Assembly: GCF_007829835.1 (NCBI RefSeq)
Contig: NZ_VIWP01000010.1
Span: forward strand, 1 to 64,000
Direction: 5' to 3'
DNA from: Neorhizobium alkalisoli
GTDB taxonomy: Bacteria > Pseudomonadota > Alphaproteobacteria > Rhizobiales > Rhizobiaceae
Length of the DNA stretch: 64,000 nt
The position numbers were made by a program, and so were the translations under genes. Shown here one piece after another: positions 16,093-23,602 of this stretch (its first letter is position 1; every line of letters starts with the position of its first letter). Below the pieces are notes generated by a model, which had not been told where the DNA came from, searched no databases, and saw only the letters and a list, made by a program, of their open reading frames with translations.

Positions 16093-17691
16093 TTACTTCG
16101 CTGCCTTAGGTGCGAGAACACGACCGAGCACGATTTTCCATATGATCAGGGTCGGGGCCGCACCGAAGAAAAACAGCGTGATCGCAAAGAAGGCGGTATC
16201 GAAGGCTATCGTCGTGGATTGAAGGGCGACGGCCTTGCCGATCAAAGCCACCGCTTCCTTGCTGGCCAATCCGGCCTCCGTCCCGTGGCTGGCGAGGAGT
16301 CGACCGAGGTTTCCGATGCGTGCGATCACCTCCTCGCGTCCGGGGAGAATATGGGCCGCCAACACTGCTCTGTTGTGTGCCGTCTGGTCTTCGATGAAGG
16401 TCTGAAGGAACGAAATACCCGCGAGCCCGCCCATCTGACGGCCTATGCTGAACAAGGCAACCCCATAGATCAGGAGTGTCTTGTCGAGGCTTAGAAGCGT
16501 GACCAGCGTGATCGAAAGGAAAAGGAATCCGAGCGCGAGGCCTCGTATCAAGATTGCTGGTGTCATGTCGGGAATCCCGCTGCCGCTACTGGAGCCCGAC
16601 AACAACCACATCGCCAGCATCAGGCCGAGGATGCCAAGCGGTATGGTGATAACACCCGGCAGCTTGAGCTTCTGGATCATAAAGGCCGTAAGGAAAAGCG
16701 AGCCGACGAACATCAGTGTGCTGGGCAGAAGCAGGCTCCCGGCTGCGGTAGGCGTCATCCTGAGGACGGAAACAGCAAAGGAAGGTATGACGAAACTGCT
16801 CCCGAGAAGCGCAAATCCGGCAGCGAGGCTCGCCGCGATCCCAAACGCGAAATTGGCGTTGCGGAAGACCGCGAAATTGAACGTGGTCGCCTTGTCGGGT
16901 GCGAAGAGCTGGCGGACGACCTGAATGCCGAGTGCAGCCATGCCGACAATGGTGGCCCATACGACGGTGCTGTCTCCGAACCAGTCCCAGCGATTTCCCT
17001 GGTTGAGAACGAATGTCAGCGTGAAGGCGGCGACGGCAAAGAGGATCAAGCCTACCGCGTCGAACCTGATCTTCGGGCTGTCCACTTCTTCCGCCTGTGG
17101 CGCGAGAGCGAGCATCACGATGCCAGCGATACCGAAGGGCACCGAGCACAGGAAGATGACCGACCAATCGATCTGGTCGAGGAGCCATCCCTGCATGTAG
17201 GGGGCAAGCGTCGCCGGAGCGACCACCGATCCGACCGCATACACGCTTTGAACGAACGGCTGCTGCCGCATCGGGAATACGCGGAAGAGCAGCGACTGCG
17301 CGCCGACGAGAAGCACGCCGCCGCTAGCGCCTTGAAGAAGCCTCAGGCCGAACATGACGTTGAGGTCGCCCGTATAGGCGGCACTGTAACAGGCCGCCGT
17401 CATCACCGCCCCGGCGATCATCACGGAGCGATAGAGATTGAACGCGCCAGCAAGCCAGGGGGTTGAGACGAAAGCAACGAGCTTCGCGGCGGTGTAACCG
17501 TAGTCGAGCTTGGCGAACTCGTCGGCAGATGCATGCGTACCGCCCATGATGTCGAGCCGTGCCATCGACAAGGCAGTTCCTGCGATGGCGTCGGTCAGAA
17601 CGATCGTCATCGCTCCGACAAGGAGGAAAACGGCGCTCGCGGTCGAACCCGAGCGGGGTACTCCGGCTGAAGTAAAGGAAATGTCTGCCAT
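16093..17691 (-). CDS. MFS transporter, DHA2 (EmrB/QacA-like) family, 14 TM
   Basis: A 532-residue integral membrane protein with about 14 hydrophobic segments. The second half of the first bundle contains Leu-Arg-Leu-Leu-Gln-Gly-Ala-Ser-Gly-Gly, and a later TM carries Gly-Arg-Gln-Met-Gly-Gly-Leu-Ala-Gly-Ile, as in DHA2 drug:H+ antiporters. The N-terminus is hydrophilic and short. DHA2 pumps usually work with an HlyD/EmrA adaptor. The only such adaptor here is at 8.8-10.0 kb on the same strand, so a split pair is possible but unproven. Downstream lies the RegA-like regulator gene. The export substrate is unknown. Confidence 0.85.
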   Translation of the reverse strand: MADISFTSAGVPRSGSTASAVFLLVGAMTIVLTDAIAGTALSMARLDIMGGTHASADEFAKLDYGYTAAKLVAFVSTPWLAGAFNLYRSVMIAGAVMTAACYSAAYTGDLNVMFGLRLLQGASGGVLLVGAQSLLFRVFPMRQQPFVQSVYAVGSVVAPATLAPYMQGWLLDQIDWSVIFLCSVPFGIAGIVMLALAPQAEEVDSPKIRFDAVGLILFAVAAFTLTFVLNQGNRWDWFGDSTVVWATIVGMAALGIQVVRQLFAPDKATTFNFAVFRNANFAFGIAASLAAGFALLGSSFVIPSFAVSVLRMTPTAAGSLLLPSTLMFVGSLFLTAFMIQKLKLPGVITIPLGILGLMLAMWLLSGSSSGSGIPDMTPAILIRGLALGFLFLSITLVTLLSLDKTLLIYGVALFSIGRQMGGLAGISFLQTFIEDQTAHNRAVLAAHILPGREEVIARIGNLGRLLASHGTEAGLASKEAVALIGKAVALQSTTIAFDTAFFAITLFFFGAAPTLIIWKIVLGRVLAPKAAK

Positions 17692-18069
17692 GGCAGTCGC
17701 TCCGTCGTCGGCACCATTCGGGATCGAGAACGCGGTGCACGTTAGGGAGCCGACAATGCCCTGCCGTGGCGGGCGCGATAATCACCTCTTTGCTGAATGG
17801 ACCCTCAAGCGGGGGTGTAAGGTGTTGCGCGCACCATAATCAAACAGCCGACAGCGATCGGGAACTAGGTGGGCTTTGGTATACTCGCGTCGGGCATAAT
17901 CGCCTGACGCATGCAGCCAAGAACACGCCGCCGCGGTTTGCCTGAAAGCTAGAGCAGCCCTTTGTATACGTATGCCGCCGCCTCCCGGTTTGATTACCTG
18001 TGCACCACTCCTTGTCGCGGGGCACGCCCGACATAAGTGCCAACGCAACATTTCAGAACGAGGTAAGCC
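17692..18069. other. Divergent intergenic region between the DHA2 gene and dps
   Basis: About 380 bases with no convincing gene. It should hold the promoters of the DHA2 transporter (minus) and dps (plus). No clear OxyR, Fur or extracytoplasmic-sigma site was recognised by eye. Confidence 0.45.
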
Positions 18070-18549
18070 ATGAAGAGCCGCAACACGCTGGACACGAATG
18101 CAAAGAAGGCCGCGATCGACGTCATCGGCCACCTGGTCGCGGACAGCATCGATCTCGCGCTGCTCACAAAGCAGGCCCACTGGAACCTGCGTGGGCCGCG
18201 CTTCATCGCGATCCACGAGATGCTCGACGGGTTCCGCACGGACCTCGACGGACATGTGGACACGATGGCGGAGAGAGTGGTGCAGCTCGGAGGCACCGCG
18301 CTCGGCACGGTGCAGGCAGTCGGCGAGGCAACCCGGCTACCCGCGTATCCCACCGACATCAATGCCGAAGACGATCACCTCAAGGCGCTGATCGATCGGT
18401 ACGGCGCGGTGGCGAGCAGTGTCCGGGAAGGCATCGACCAGGTCGACGAGGCGGGCGATGCCAACAGCGCCGATATCCTGACCGCGTATTCCCGTACATT
18501 GGACAAGTCGCTCTGGTTCCTGGAATCGCATTTCCCGCGTTCCGCCTGA
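18070..18549 (+). CDS. dps: Dps-family DNA-binding ferritin-like protein
   Basis: A 159-residue Dps: a dodecameric mini-ferritin that oxidises Fe(II) with hydrogen peroxide and shields DNA in starved or stressed cells. The dinuclear site residues are all present with canonical spacing: His37 in Gln-Ala-His-Trp-Asn, His49, Asp53, Asp64 and Glu68. The N-terminus carries several Lys and Arg residues that could contact DNA. The ATG is preceded by GAGG at about seven bases. The C-terminal Trp-Phe-Leu-Glu-Ser-His-Phe matches the diverged fragment at 13274-13357. Downstream is a strong hairpin. Confidence 0.93.
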   Translation: MKSRNTLDTNAKKAAIDVIGHLVADSIDLALLTKQAHWNLRGPRFIAIHEMLDGFRTDLDGHVDTMAERVVQLGGTALGTVQAVGEATRLPAYPTDINAEDDHLKALIDRYGAVASSVREGIDQVDEAGDANSADILTAYSRTLDKSLWFLESHFPRSA

Positions 18550-18583
18550 AGAAAGCGGGCCGTCAGCACAGACGAGATTTCAA

Positions 18584-18618
18584 AACGGGCGCGTCTCTCA
18601 CTCGGGAGCGCGCCCGTT
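18584..18618 (+). terminator. Terminator-like hairpin after dps
   Basis: AACGGGCGCG (18584-18593) and CGCGCCCGTT (18609-18618) form a perfect 10-bp GC-rich stem with a 15-base loop, 35 bases after the dps stop. No T-run follows. Confidence 0.6.
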
Positions 18619-18859
18619 CTGCGTGAGCGGCACGCGCGTCCGTATGGGATGGCCGCTCGACAGCCTCACTGGACACCGGGGGACTGTCTGTCGGGCGACG
18701 ACCATCGCCGGGTGAGCGTCCCTTTGCACCCCGCAACGCTAGTTCCGTCCGGATGAAATGAAAATGGAGCTGACCAAGGAACAGCGGGTCCGCAATAGGT
18801 GTTCCTCCGAACGGCGCGCCTTGCGGCACGTGAGGCTATCGATGCCGGGAGGAAATACC

Positions 18860-19195
18860 ATGCCGAAATTCTTGACGATCGGTTACGGGGATCGCGCAAG
18901 CTACGACCGTCTCGATGAGGGCAAAAGAGCCGCGGCCCACGCCCATGACGCACTCTTGGTCGAGCGTGGCGCTGAAATGGGGATCGCGGGCAAACCCGTG
19001 CAGGTCCGCAACCACGACGCCAGTGGCCCGGACGTCAGCAAAGGCCAGTACCTGAAATCCGATCTTCCGGTGGCGGGCTTTGCGATCATCGAGGCGGCCG
19101 ACATCGAGGAGGCAGCCGAACTCGTCTCGAAAACACCCTGTGCCGTGGCGTACGGCGTCGTGGAAGTATGGCCGCTGGAAAAGGCGGGTTCCTAG
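18860..19195 (+). CDS. YciI/DGPF-like domain protein
   Basis: A 111-residue protein starting Met-Pro-Lys-Phe-Leu-Thr-Ile-Gly-Tyr-Gly. GGAGG is seven bases upstream of the ATG at 18860, so the longer open frame from 18758 is not used. It has the ferredoxin-like fold pattern of the YciI/DGPF family, ending with the strand Ala-Tyr-Gly-Val-Val-Glu-Val-Trp-Pro-Leu. Family members are small dimeric proteins, mostly without an established reaction and often next to ECF sigma factors; none is seen here. It is followed after 21 bp by another small conserved gene, probably in one operon. Confidence 0.7.
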   Translation: MPKFLTIGYGDRASYDRLDEGKRAAAHAHDALLVERGAEMGIAGKPVQVRNHDASGPDVSKGQYLKSDLPVAGFAIIEAADIEEAAELVSKTPCAVAYGVVEVWPLEKAGS

Positions 19196-19216
19196 TTCGC
19201 AAAGGAGCGTGAAACG

Positions 19217-19600
19217 ATGGCAACCAGAGTTCTGCTCATCGGCATCCATCCAGATGCCGTAAACATCACCGATCCCTCGCTGCCGAAGGGGATAACGCAC
19301 GAGAAGATCGCGGACGGGATAGAGAAAGCCCTCGCGGACATGCGCGGTCGCGGCTGGCACGCCGCGTTCTGCGACCTGAGGCCCGAAACCGCGGTCGCCG
19401 ATATCGAGGCGTCGCTGGCCGAAACTTGGGACTGTATCGTCGTCGGTGGCGGCATTCGCATACCGCCCGACAACCTCATGCTATTCGAGGCCGTCATCAA
19501 CACGGTGATACGGCTAGCTCCCGGAACGCCGATCTCGTTCAACACGGCTCCCGAGAACAGCGCCGACGCGGCCGCGCGATGGAAGGGCCCGAAAGCCTGA
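19217..19600 (+). CDS. Conserved hypothetical protein (127 aa), Rossmann-like
   Basis: A 127-residue protein with AAGGAG nine bases before its ATG, 21 bp downstream of the YciI-like gene. The first strand Val-Leu-Leu-Ile-Gly-Ile-His-Pro-Asp, a second Trp-Asp-Cys-Ile-Val-Val-Gly-Gly-Gly-Ile-Arg, and a late Ile-Ser-Phe-Asn-Thr-Ala-Pro suggest an alpha/beta fold with glycine-rich turns. I do not recognise a named family with a known reaction. The spacing and shared strand support co-expression with the YciI-like gene. Confidence 0.65.
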   Translation: MATRVLLIGIHPDAVNITDPSLPKGITHEKIADGIEKALADMRGRGWHAAFCDLRPETAVADIEASLAETWDCIVVGGGIRIPPDNLMLFEAVINTVIRLAPGTPISFNTAPENSADAAARWKGPKA

Positions 19601-19621
19601 GGCGGCGGCCGCGTTCGGTCG

Positions 19622-19822
19622 TTAGATGACGGAGACGTTTTCCGCTTTCGACTTGCCCGTTTTCCGGTCCTGGCCGACTTCGAACCTGACCTTGTCTCCC
19701 TCGCGCAACGAGCCTCCTCCGAGCGATGAGACGTGAACGAAGACGTCCTGACCGCCGCCGTCGGGCGTGATGAAACCAAAGCCCTTGTCGTTGTTGAAGA
19801 ACTTAACCGTACCTGTAGCCAT
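19622..19822 (-). CDS. cspA: Cold-shock domain protein (CspA family)
   Basis: A 66-residue single cold-shock domain. RNP1 is Lys-Gly-Phe-Gly-Phe-Ile (13-18) and RNP2 Val-Phe-Val-His-Val-Ser, the aromatic RNA/ssDNA-binding face. Length and order match bacterial CspA proteins, which bind single-stranded RNA and relieve secondary structure. The ATG is preceded by an AT-rich leader with GGAA at about nine bases. The gene converges on the small conserved gene upstream, 21 bp apart. Alphaproteobacteria carry many paralogues, so the exact member is uncertain. Confidence 0.92.
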   Translation of the reverse strand: MATGTVKFFNNDKGFGFITPDGGGQDVFVHVSSLGGGSLREGDKVRFEVGQDRKTGKSKAENVSVI

Positions 19823-19967
19823 TAAAAATATTCCGAATAGTTGCGGGTGATCTGCTAGGGCAACCTAGTGGGACCGCGCCGTCTGATCAACTCCTAACGC
19901 GACCCTGCGTTCGAGCTTATGTTCAACAGCCTCCTTGGCCAACCATAAGAGCAAAGGCGTCCCCCAG

Positions 19968-19995
19968 AAAAAAGCCGCCCCGGTTAAGGGGCGGC
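19968..19995 (-). terminator. Rho-independent terminator (minus strand)
   Basis: On the minus strand GCCGCCCC, loop TTAACC and GGGGCGGC are followed at once by a run of six T. This is a classical intrinsic terminator. It lies 145 bases beyond the stop of the small minus-strand gene at 20141-20317. Confidence 0.8.
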
Positions 19996-20140
19996 AAGGC
20001 GGATCGACATCCGCGCTTCGGGCTTGGAGGGGAACAACCCCAGCAAGTCGCCGCGGTCGAGAGCGGGGGAGGATCGGGGCGACAAGTAGAAGCTACTCGA
20101 TTACCCCTCGGCGATGCAGATATACGTTGGTTTGTGGACG

Positions 20141-20317
20141 TTACGCACGCTTGTCTCCGGGGCGCGTGACCGACCGTTCCGGAACGCTGCCGGGCGCGAT
20201 CGGATCGCTGGCCGGAAAGGTTTCCTCCAGCGCTTCTTCGAGATAGTCGTCCTGTTGCCGCTTTTCGTTTCCCGTCAAATCTCCTTCGCGGGGGCTTTGC
20301 TTCTTCTCATCGATCAT
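20141..20317 (-). CDS. Small conserved hydrophilic protein (58 aa)
   Basis: A short acidic protein beginning Met-Ile-Asp-Glu-Lys-Lys and containing Leu-Glu-Glu-Ala-Leu-Glu-Glu-Thr-Phe-Pro-Ala-Ser-Asp-Pro near the middle, a motif seen in small hypothetical proteins of rhizobia. ATG at 20317 has GGAGAGG upstream; the longer frame to 20455 overlaps the divergent MFS leader and is not protein-like. No function is known. An intrinsic terminator lies downstream. Confidence 0.6.
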   Translation of the reverse strand: MIDEKKQSPREGDLTGNEKRQQDDYLEEALEETFPASDPIAPGSVPERSVTRPGDKRA

Positions 20318-20524
20318 GTGGCCTCTCCGTTTTCTGGTCCGCCACCAAGGAACTCGGCTCACGACAGCATCAGTGTCGGGGCCAGGGGCGTGTCGATGGA
20401 AGCGGATGGTCAAGGGGCTACACTTTAAGCGCAGCGGCGAACGGAATCGATGCAAACCAAAGTTTGCCTAGCGCCTCTCATAAAGATCGGATGCTCTGCC
20501 GCGGAAACGCTGAAGGGAAAAGCC

Positions 20525-21820
20525 GTGGAGAGGCACAACGACAACGACAGGCATGCCCGTTCATTTCGCGGCGCGGCGACTGCTATGCTATGCAGCGGAA
20601 TAGAATTCTTCGACGTCACGCTGTATGCGATCTTTGCGTTGACCATCGGTCGGACCTTCTTTCCAAGCGACAACCCGGAAACGCAACTGCTCACAACACT
20701 GGCCGTATTCGGTGCGAGTTTCGTCGCCCGACCGTTCGGTGGCGTGATCGTCGGAATTTTCGCCGACAGGCATGGGCGGCGCGCCGCGTTGATCCTGACC
20801 GCCGGGGCCATGGCGACGGCCACCGCGGTCATCGCGCTCATGCCGGGGTACGATCAAGTCGGATGGGTCGCCCCCGCTGTTATATTGCTGGCACGTCTTG
20901 TCCAGGGTTTCGCCTTTGGCGGAGAAATAGGCCCTTCCACCGCGTATGCCTACGAGATCGCCCCCCAGCACCGCAGAAACCTCTATGCGAGTTGGCAGCC
21001 TGCCGGCCAGGGGCTGGCCACCATGGTCGCCGCTATCTTCGGGTTGGCTCTCGGAGCTATTCTCGGCCAGGGTGTGCTCGAAGAATGGGGATGGCGTATT
21101 CCTTTTCTCGTTGGTTCGATAGCGCTCTGGATTGCTCTCTTTTCGCGGAGAGCGATGTCGGAAACCCTGCCGAGAGCGGCGGAGGCGGTCCGTAGCAGCG
21201 GAGGACGGACCATCGTGGAGTTGCTGACAAGATATCCGACGACCCTCATTGCGATCGCTTCGCAAATCGCGTTCGGGACCATCTCGATCTACGTCTGCAC
21301 TTACATGAACACGTATCTGCAGAAGACGTTCGCGCTGCCGCCAACCATATCGTACGCCGCGACAGCGGTGGCGGGATTATCGATCTGCGCCGGATCGGTC
21401 GCGGGAGGGGCGCTGGCAGACGCTTTCGGATACAGGCGCGTCATTTACTGGTCACGAGGCATACTTCTCTTCGCGATCTATCCACTCTTTTCCGTCGCCC
21501 ACACCTCCGTCTACGGGGTCCTGCTGCTTAGCAGCGCGTTTCCCTTCCTTGCCATGGTCAGTGGCGGGGCGAGTTTCGGGGCCATCACGGGCGCTCTTCC
21601 TGCAAGCCTGCGCAGTACGGGGCTATCCGTCACATACGCTGTCGTCGTTTGCCTGCTGGGAGGTTCGATCCAGTTCGTCATGACTGCATTGATCGCCTTC
21701 ACCGGAGACCAGTTGGTGCCAGCATACTGCATGGTAGTCGCGACCTTGATTGGGATCGCGGGCGTTCCTTGGCTTACTCATGGACAGAAAAGCGGCGTCC
21801 TCGTAGCTGTTGTTCCATAA
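20525..21820 (+). CDS. MFS transporter, metabolite:H+ symporter (MHS/ProP-like) family
   Basis: A ~431-residue membrane protein with 12 predicted hydrophobic segments. The MHS hallmarks are Ser-Gly-Ile-Glu-Phe-Phe-Asp in TM1 and the loop Asp-Arg-His-Gly-Arg-Arg after TM2, followed by Arg-Leu-Val-Gln-Gly-Phe-Ala-Phe-Gly-Gly-Glu. The family imports carboxylates, betaine, proline or similar with protons. GTG at 20525 with AAGGGA upstream is preferred; the frame stays open back to ATG at 20450, but those 25 codons look unlike a membrane-protein start. It stands alone, convergent with the HyuB end of the next island. The substrate is not predictable. Confidence 0.82.
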   Translation: MERHNDNDRHARSFRGAATAMLCSGIEFFDVTLYAIFALTIGRTFFPSDNPETQLLTTLAVFGASFVARPFGGVIVGIFADRHGRRAALILTAGAMATATAVIALMPGYDQVGWVAPAVILLARLVQGFAFGGEIGPSTAYAYEIAPQHRRNLYASWQPAGQGLATMVAAIFGLALGAILGQGVLEEWGWRIPFLVGSIALWIALFSRRAMSETLPRAAEAVRSSGGRTIVELLTRYPTTLIAIASQIAFGTISIYVCTYMNTYLQKTFALPPTISYAATAVAGLSICAGSVAGGALADAFGYRRVIYWSRGILLFAIYPLFSVAHTSVYGVLLLSSAFPFLAMVSGGASFGAITGALPASLRSTGLSVTYAVVVCLLGGSIQFVMTALIAFTGDQLVPAYCMVVATLIGIAGVPWLTHGQKSGVLVAVVP

Positions 21821-21867
21821 ATCGTCCTTATGCCGCAAAGCGTGCCTTTTCAGACGCTTATGCTATT

Positions 21868-21885
21868 CCGCTGACCCGTCAGCGG
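21868..21885. terminator. Hairpin between convergent MFS and hyuB genes
   Basis: CCGCTGA, loop CCCG and TCAGCGG form a perfect 7-bp stem 47 bases after the MFS stop, in the 210-base gap between convergent genes. Only short T-rich patches follow. Confidence 0.45.
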
Positions 21886-22030
21886 TTCGACTCCTTTCAA
21901 GACAAACCCAGGTATCTAAATGTTAAAACCCGAGATTGTGAGCATCGATAAACAAGTGGGCGAAATTGACTGGTGTTCCTTGTTCACTGAAACTGCCCTC
22001 TGCCTCAAGATTCGGGAGATTGTTTTATAC

Positions 22031-23602
22031 TTACTGGCGACCCCAGCCGCCGCCGCCTGCGGTTTCCATTTTCACCGTGGTTCCTGCTGAGACACGCGTC
22101 GTGCTCTTGCCCGGCAGGCTGCGCTCACCATTGCTGTCAGCAACGGTGATGCGTGAACCGCGTGCTGGCGATCCGCCCATCACGCCCCAAGGCTCATGTC
22201 GGGTGCGGTCGAGATGCACGGTGAGCACCGAATCCGCGTTGACGAGGATCGTCCGGCGCAGACCGAGGCCGCCGGCAAATTCTCCTGCTCCGCCGCTGCC
22301 ATCCACAAGGCTGTAATCCAGGACGGTCAGGGGATATTCGCGCTCGATCAGTTCAACCGGCGAATTGGCGGTATTGGTCATATGGCAATGCACGCCGCTT
22401 GCGCCTTCTTTTCCGGGAAGCCCGCCCTGGCCGCCGGCATAGGTCTCGACATAGGAATAGGAGCGGCCGGTGGCCGGATTGGCGCCGCCGAGGATCAGGG
22501 CGTTCATACTTCCGGTCGAGGCGGCGATTGGCTTTTCCGGGCGGATCTGGTTGAAGGCGCCGATCAGGGCATCGGTGATGCGCTGGCTGGTGATCGATGT
22601 GCAGAGCGCCACGGGAGAGGGGGCTGCAGCATTGACGATCGAGCGGTCCGGCGTGGCCAGCACGATGCAGCGGAAAAGGCCGGCGTTCGACGGAATATCC
22701 GGATCGAGCATGGCCTTGACCACGTAAAGCACGCAGCTTGCGGTCAAAAAGACCGGCGCGTTGACCGGACCGGCAACCTGCCCCGACGTTCCTTCGAAAT
22801 CGGCATGCAGTTTGCCATCGGCAATCGTCAGTTCGACGCTGACGGTCAGATCGACATCCTTGCCGTCTTCATTCCATTCGAGTGTGTCTGAAAAGCTGCC
22901 CTTTCGGCCTTCCAGCGCCCGAAACGCCGCTTCCAGCCGCTTTTCGGTCGTCGAAAGCAGGGTCGTGACGGCGCCTGCGAAACGGTCCTTGCCGGTTCGT
23001 TCGACAAGAGCGGCCAGCCGGCGGGCGCCGGTCGTGTTGGCGGCCGCCTGCGCCAGCAGGTCGCCGGCCACCATGTCCGGCGTCCGGCTGGCAAGCTTGA
23101 AGAGTGAAAGCGTCGAACGCTCGACCTTCCCGTCGCGCACCAGGATCATCGGCGGAACCCGCAGGCCTTCCTGGGTGATGTCCACCGTTCCGAGCGCAAG
23201 GCTCCCCGGCGCAAAGCCGCCGAGATCGACCTGATGAGCCATGTTGGCGACATAACCAAGGCGCTCGCCTTCGGCATCGACCGGCGCGATGACGACGACA
23301 TCGGGAAGGTGCGAGCCCGTCAGCCAGGGGTCGTTCGTGACGACCATCGTGCCGGGCGCGATATCCTCGCCCAGATTGGCGATGGTACGGCTGACGACAC
23401 CGGCGATCAGGCCGAGATGGACCGGGATATGTTCGGCCTGCGCGATCAGCTGACCTTCGGCATCAAAGACGCCACAGGAGAAATCACGACGGTCGCGGAT
23501 GTTGATCGAATGGGCAGTGCGGATCAGGGCCGCGCCCATTTCCTCGGCAACCGCCTGAAGGCCATGGCGGACGACTTCGGCAAGAATGGTATCGCTCTTC
23601 AT
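22031..23602 (-). CDS. hyuB: Hydantoinase B / 5-oxoprolinase beta-type subunit
   Basis: A 523-residue HyuB-family subunit. The N-terminus carries the family pattern Asp-Arg-Arg-Asp-Phe-Ser-Cys-Gly-Val-Phe-Asp-Ala-Glu-Gly, then Pro-Val-His-Leu-Gly and Asn-Asp-Pro-Trp. The C-terminus has Gly-Gly-Gly-Gly-Trp-Gly. With HyuA it makes an ATP-dependent amidohydrolase opening a cyclic amide (N-methylhydantoin, 5-oxoproline) or carboxylating a ketone. Its ATG overlaps the HyuA stop (ATGA), showing translational coupling. The subfamily cannot be told from sequence alone. It is the last gene of the leftward arm of the left divergon, which starts with the desulfhydrase-like gene. Confidence 0.88.
   Translation of the reverse strand: MKSDTILAEVVRHGLQAVAEEMGAALIRTAHSINIRDRRDFSCGVFDAEGQLIAQAEHIPVHLGLIAGVVSRTIANLGEDIAPGTMVVTNDPWLTGSHLPDVVVIAPVDAEGERLGYVANMAHQVDLGGFAPGSLALGTVDITQEGLRVPPMILVRDGKVERSTLSLFKLASRTPDMVAGDLLAQAAANTTGARRLAALVERTGKDRFAGAVTTLLSTTEKRLEAAFRALEGRKGSFSDTLEWNEDGKDVDLTVSVELTIADGKLHADFEGTSGQVAGPVNAPVFLTASCVLYVVKAMLDPDIPSNAGLFRCIVLATPDRSIVNAAAPSPVALCTSITSQRITDALIGAFNQIRPEKPIAASTGSMNALILGGANPATGRSYSYVETYAGGQGGLPGKEGASGVHCHMTNTANSPVELIEREYPLTVLDYSLVDGSGGAGEFAGGLGLRRTILVNADSVLTVHLDRTRHEPWGVMGGSPARGSRITVADSNGERSLPGKSTTRVSAGTTVKMETAGGGGWGRQ

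Noticed and set aside
13274-18549. Recent tandem duplication bounded by the two dps copies
   Set aside because: The 84-bp fragment differs from the intact copy at about 19 positions and the flanks do not match, so it derives from an old paralogue and not from a fresh duplication.
21861-21905. tRNA-like 3' arm (hairpin followed by TTCGACTCC) that could mark an attachment site
   Set aside because: The bases around TTCGACT do not pair to make a T-arm, and no anticodon or acceptor stem is found upstream. It is better read as a simple hairpin between convergent genes.
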